A stretch of 7,574 nucleotides of DNA from DASXMX01 sp036794395. Its GTDB lineage: Bacteria > Planctomycetota > Phycisphaerae > Tepidisphaerales > Tepidisphaeraceae. The translations under genes were made by a program, and so were the position numbers. Shown one piece after another: positions 6,370 through 7,574 of this stretch. The notes under the pieces are model-generated. The model was given only the letters and a program-made list of their open reading frames with translations. It ran no database searches and had not been told where the DNA came from. Location of the stretch: positions 1-7,574 of the forward strand of contig DAIRGS010000342.1 in the NCBI GenBank assembly GCA_036794395.1, written 5' to 3'. The stretch's first letter is position 1. Each line of letters starts with the position of its first letter.

Positions 6370-7574
6370 GGGAGTGACTTGAACGAAGGTGCTATAGACG
6401 GAAATATCCTGAGCTAGTCCGGCGAAGGTAGGAGCCGCTTCAGAGCCAGGGCTGTCGGCGCTGCGGCCGCGACCGATGAACATCACGTAGAATCTTGCGT
6501 TGGCTAAGGCCATGGCATTGAAGATTGCGGCATCACCGCCCTGTAGCCCGTAGCCAGGGGCGAATTCCCATGTTGCTGGTGACCCGGTTGGATCGGGCTG
6601 AACGCCAAGACGGTAGATATGTCCATTCAGCAAGCCGTGGAGGGAATTGGTTGAAGCGAGGGTATCGTCGGAGATGACGACAAACATGCCCTCTGCGGCG
6701 CGGGCTATATCTCGTCCGGCAAGGCTCCCATCACCAATCGTAATGGTAGAAGTAATGGGATTGGCAGCGTTGACAGGATTCACGGCCAGCTGCGCATTGG
6801 CCGAAAGCATGACTTGAAGCGAGGCTGAGTAAGTCGTGGCGGTCTGCGAGGGATTAATCACATCAGAGGGGATTCCGCCTGCAACTTGCAGGGAATACGT
6901 TGGCGCGTTGCGTACCTGCGTAGTGAAGATAATCACTTGGGCCGAACTTGAGTCGGTAATGGAGGGATTCGCGGGGCCGCCGATCGCGGGGGCGGTGGCG
7001 AGGCGATCGCGTTTGAAGAGGGCGACCCAGGCAAACTTGGGGTCGGTGGAGTTGATCATGTTGTGGGAGATGAGGCCCCACATGAAGGCGTTGTGCGGGG
7101 TGTTGGTCGGAGCCGGTTGCTGGTACCAATCGCGTGAATCGAAACAACTCCATACCTGGCCAGGTATGACCATCGAAGCGCCTGAGCCGGGTGTGAGTAC
7201 GGGGGATGTGGGCGGGATGAAGTTGGTGTAGTTGGCCGTCATTACACCCCGCGATGGCGGAGAGCTAACGGAAGCGTCCTCGGTTCGTTTCCCAAAGGTT
7301 GGCACCAGCATGGAATAGTCGAGGGTGGGGTAGGGCAGCGTTGTAGTCGGATTTCCTGGCCAGACGAGTGTGGCCATCTGCTGCATCGAGTTGACGCCGG
7401 AGCGCGCCATGCCGGAGCCGACTGTTTCCTGTGTGCTGGATTCGGTTTGGGAAAGAGCGACGGGGAACATTGCGGCGATCATGATGAAGCCGATGCCGAG
7501 GATCATGATGGCGAAGAGGATTTCGGTGAAAGAGAAGCCGCGGCGCGCGGAAGAGTGGGGGAGGGGGCGAGAGG
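6367..7574 (-). CDS. PilV/GspI-like type IV prepilin (5'-partial)
   Basis: Minor prepilin-like protein, expected in the inner membrane and, after processing, in a pilus or pseudopilus tip. The frame stays open to the right edge, giving 401 codons without an upstream ATG, GTG or TTG, so the true start lies outside the window. The in-frame ATG at 7506 falls inside the hydrophobic helix and is not the start. Counting from the first complete codon (7572), residues 10-12 are RRG and the peptidase site is G12|F13 in GFSFTEILF. Glu17 sits at mature +5, the classic position, followed by a helix to about residue 38 (ILGIGFIMIAAMFP). This resembles PilV/GspI N-termini. The rest is a soluble domain with FAWVALFKRDR (about 180-190), a VIIFTTQVRN strand (about 211) and GMFVVISDD...GHIYRLG (about 295-333), and one Cys at 143. 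Known GspI/PilV proteins are mostly 120-200 aa, so this one is oversized. The prepilin call is secure; the I/V subtype is inferred from gene order. It ends in TAG, 8 nt before the next gene. Confidence 0.85.
   Translation of the reverse strand, partial: SRPLPHSSARRGFSFTEILFAIMILGIGFIMIAAMFPVALSQTESSTQETVGSGMARSGVNSMQQMATLVWPGNPTTTLPYPTLDYSMLVPTFGKRTEDASVSSPPSRGVMTANYTNFIPPTSPVLTPGSGASMVIPGQVWSCFDSRDWYQQPAPTNTPHNAFMWGLISHNMINSTDPKFAWVALFKRDRLATAPAIGGPANPSITDSSSAQVIIFTTQVRNAPTYSLQVAGGIPSDVINPSQTATTYSASLQVMLSANAQLAVNPVNAANPITSTITIGDGSLAGRDIARAAEGMFVVISDDTLASTNSLHGLLNGHIYRLGVQPDPTGSPATWEFAPGYGLQGGDAAIFNAMALANARFYVMFIGRGRSADSPGSEAAPTFAGLAQDISVYSTFVQVTP

Noticed and set aside
7504..7506. ATG at 7506 as start of the first prepilin
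   Set aside because: Starting there would remove the RRG|FSFTE processing site and half of the hydrophobic helix. The upstream frame is open to the edge and encodes exactly that motif.
1..7574. tRNA, rRNA, riboswitch or intact mobile element
   Set aside because: I saw no cloverleaf-like segments, rRNA core motifs or transposase/integrase motifs on either strand.

Overview
The window is almost entirely one minus-strand operon of three consecutive genes, read from the right edge to the left. Each gene encodes a protein with a type IV prepilin-like N-terminus: a short basic leader, a processing site, and one hydrophobic helix. In transcription order they are a PilV/GspI-like prepilin (6367 to beyond 7574, start outside the window), a PilW/GspJ-like prepilin (4676-6358), and a 1465-residue PilX/GspK-like protein (269-4666). 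The order and N-termini match the I-J-K genes of type II secretion or the V-W-X genes of type IV pili, whose products form the tip of a pseudopilus or pilus. The genes are separated by only 8 and 9 nt, and a strong intrinsic terminator at 211-241 closes the unit. No promoter is visible, because the operon begins upstream of the right edge.

All three proteins are several times longer than typical proteobacterial counterparts. The GspK-like protein carries two widely separated 'NxNTA' segments. The second looks like a helix-hairpin-helix of the GspK/ComEA kind. Between them lies a segment that strongly resembles a lamin-tail domain (LTD). A DxDxDGxxD calcium-binding-type loop precedes the first NxNTA segment. 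My working model is an enlarged minor-pilin tip assembled by a planctomycete-type secretion or pilus machine. This is inference from sequence motifs, with no search run.

The left 210 bases hold no gene I can support. They are packed with short repeats: an 8-bp direct duplication, three CGTTGCA boxes spaced exactly 10 bp, four CAATNGA heptamers, a 9-G run with quadruplex potential, and a TGTCAC inverted repeat.

The organism is probably a moderately GC-rich member of the Planctomycetota, perhaps Phycisphaerae-like, or a related PVC bacterium. I base this on the large, Pro/Asn/Thr-rich prepilin-type proteins with LTD-like insertions and the GFSFTEILFAIMILGIGF-type N-terminus. The assignment is tentative.
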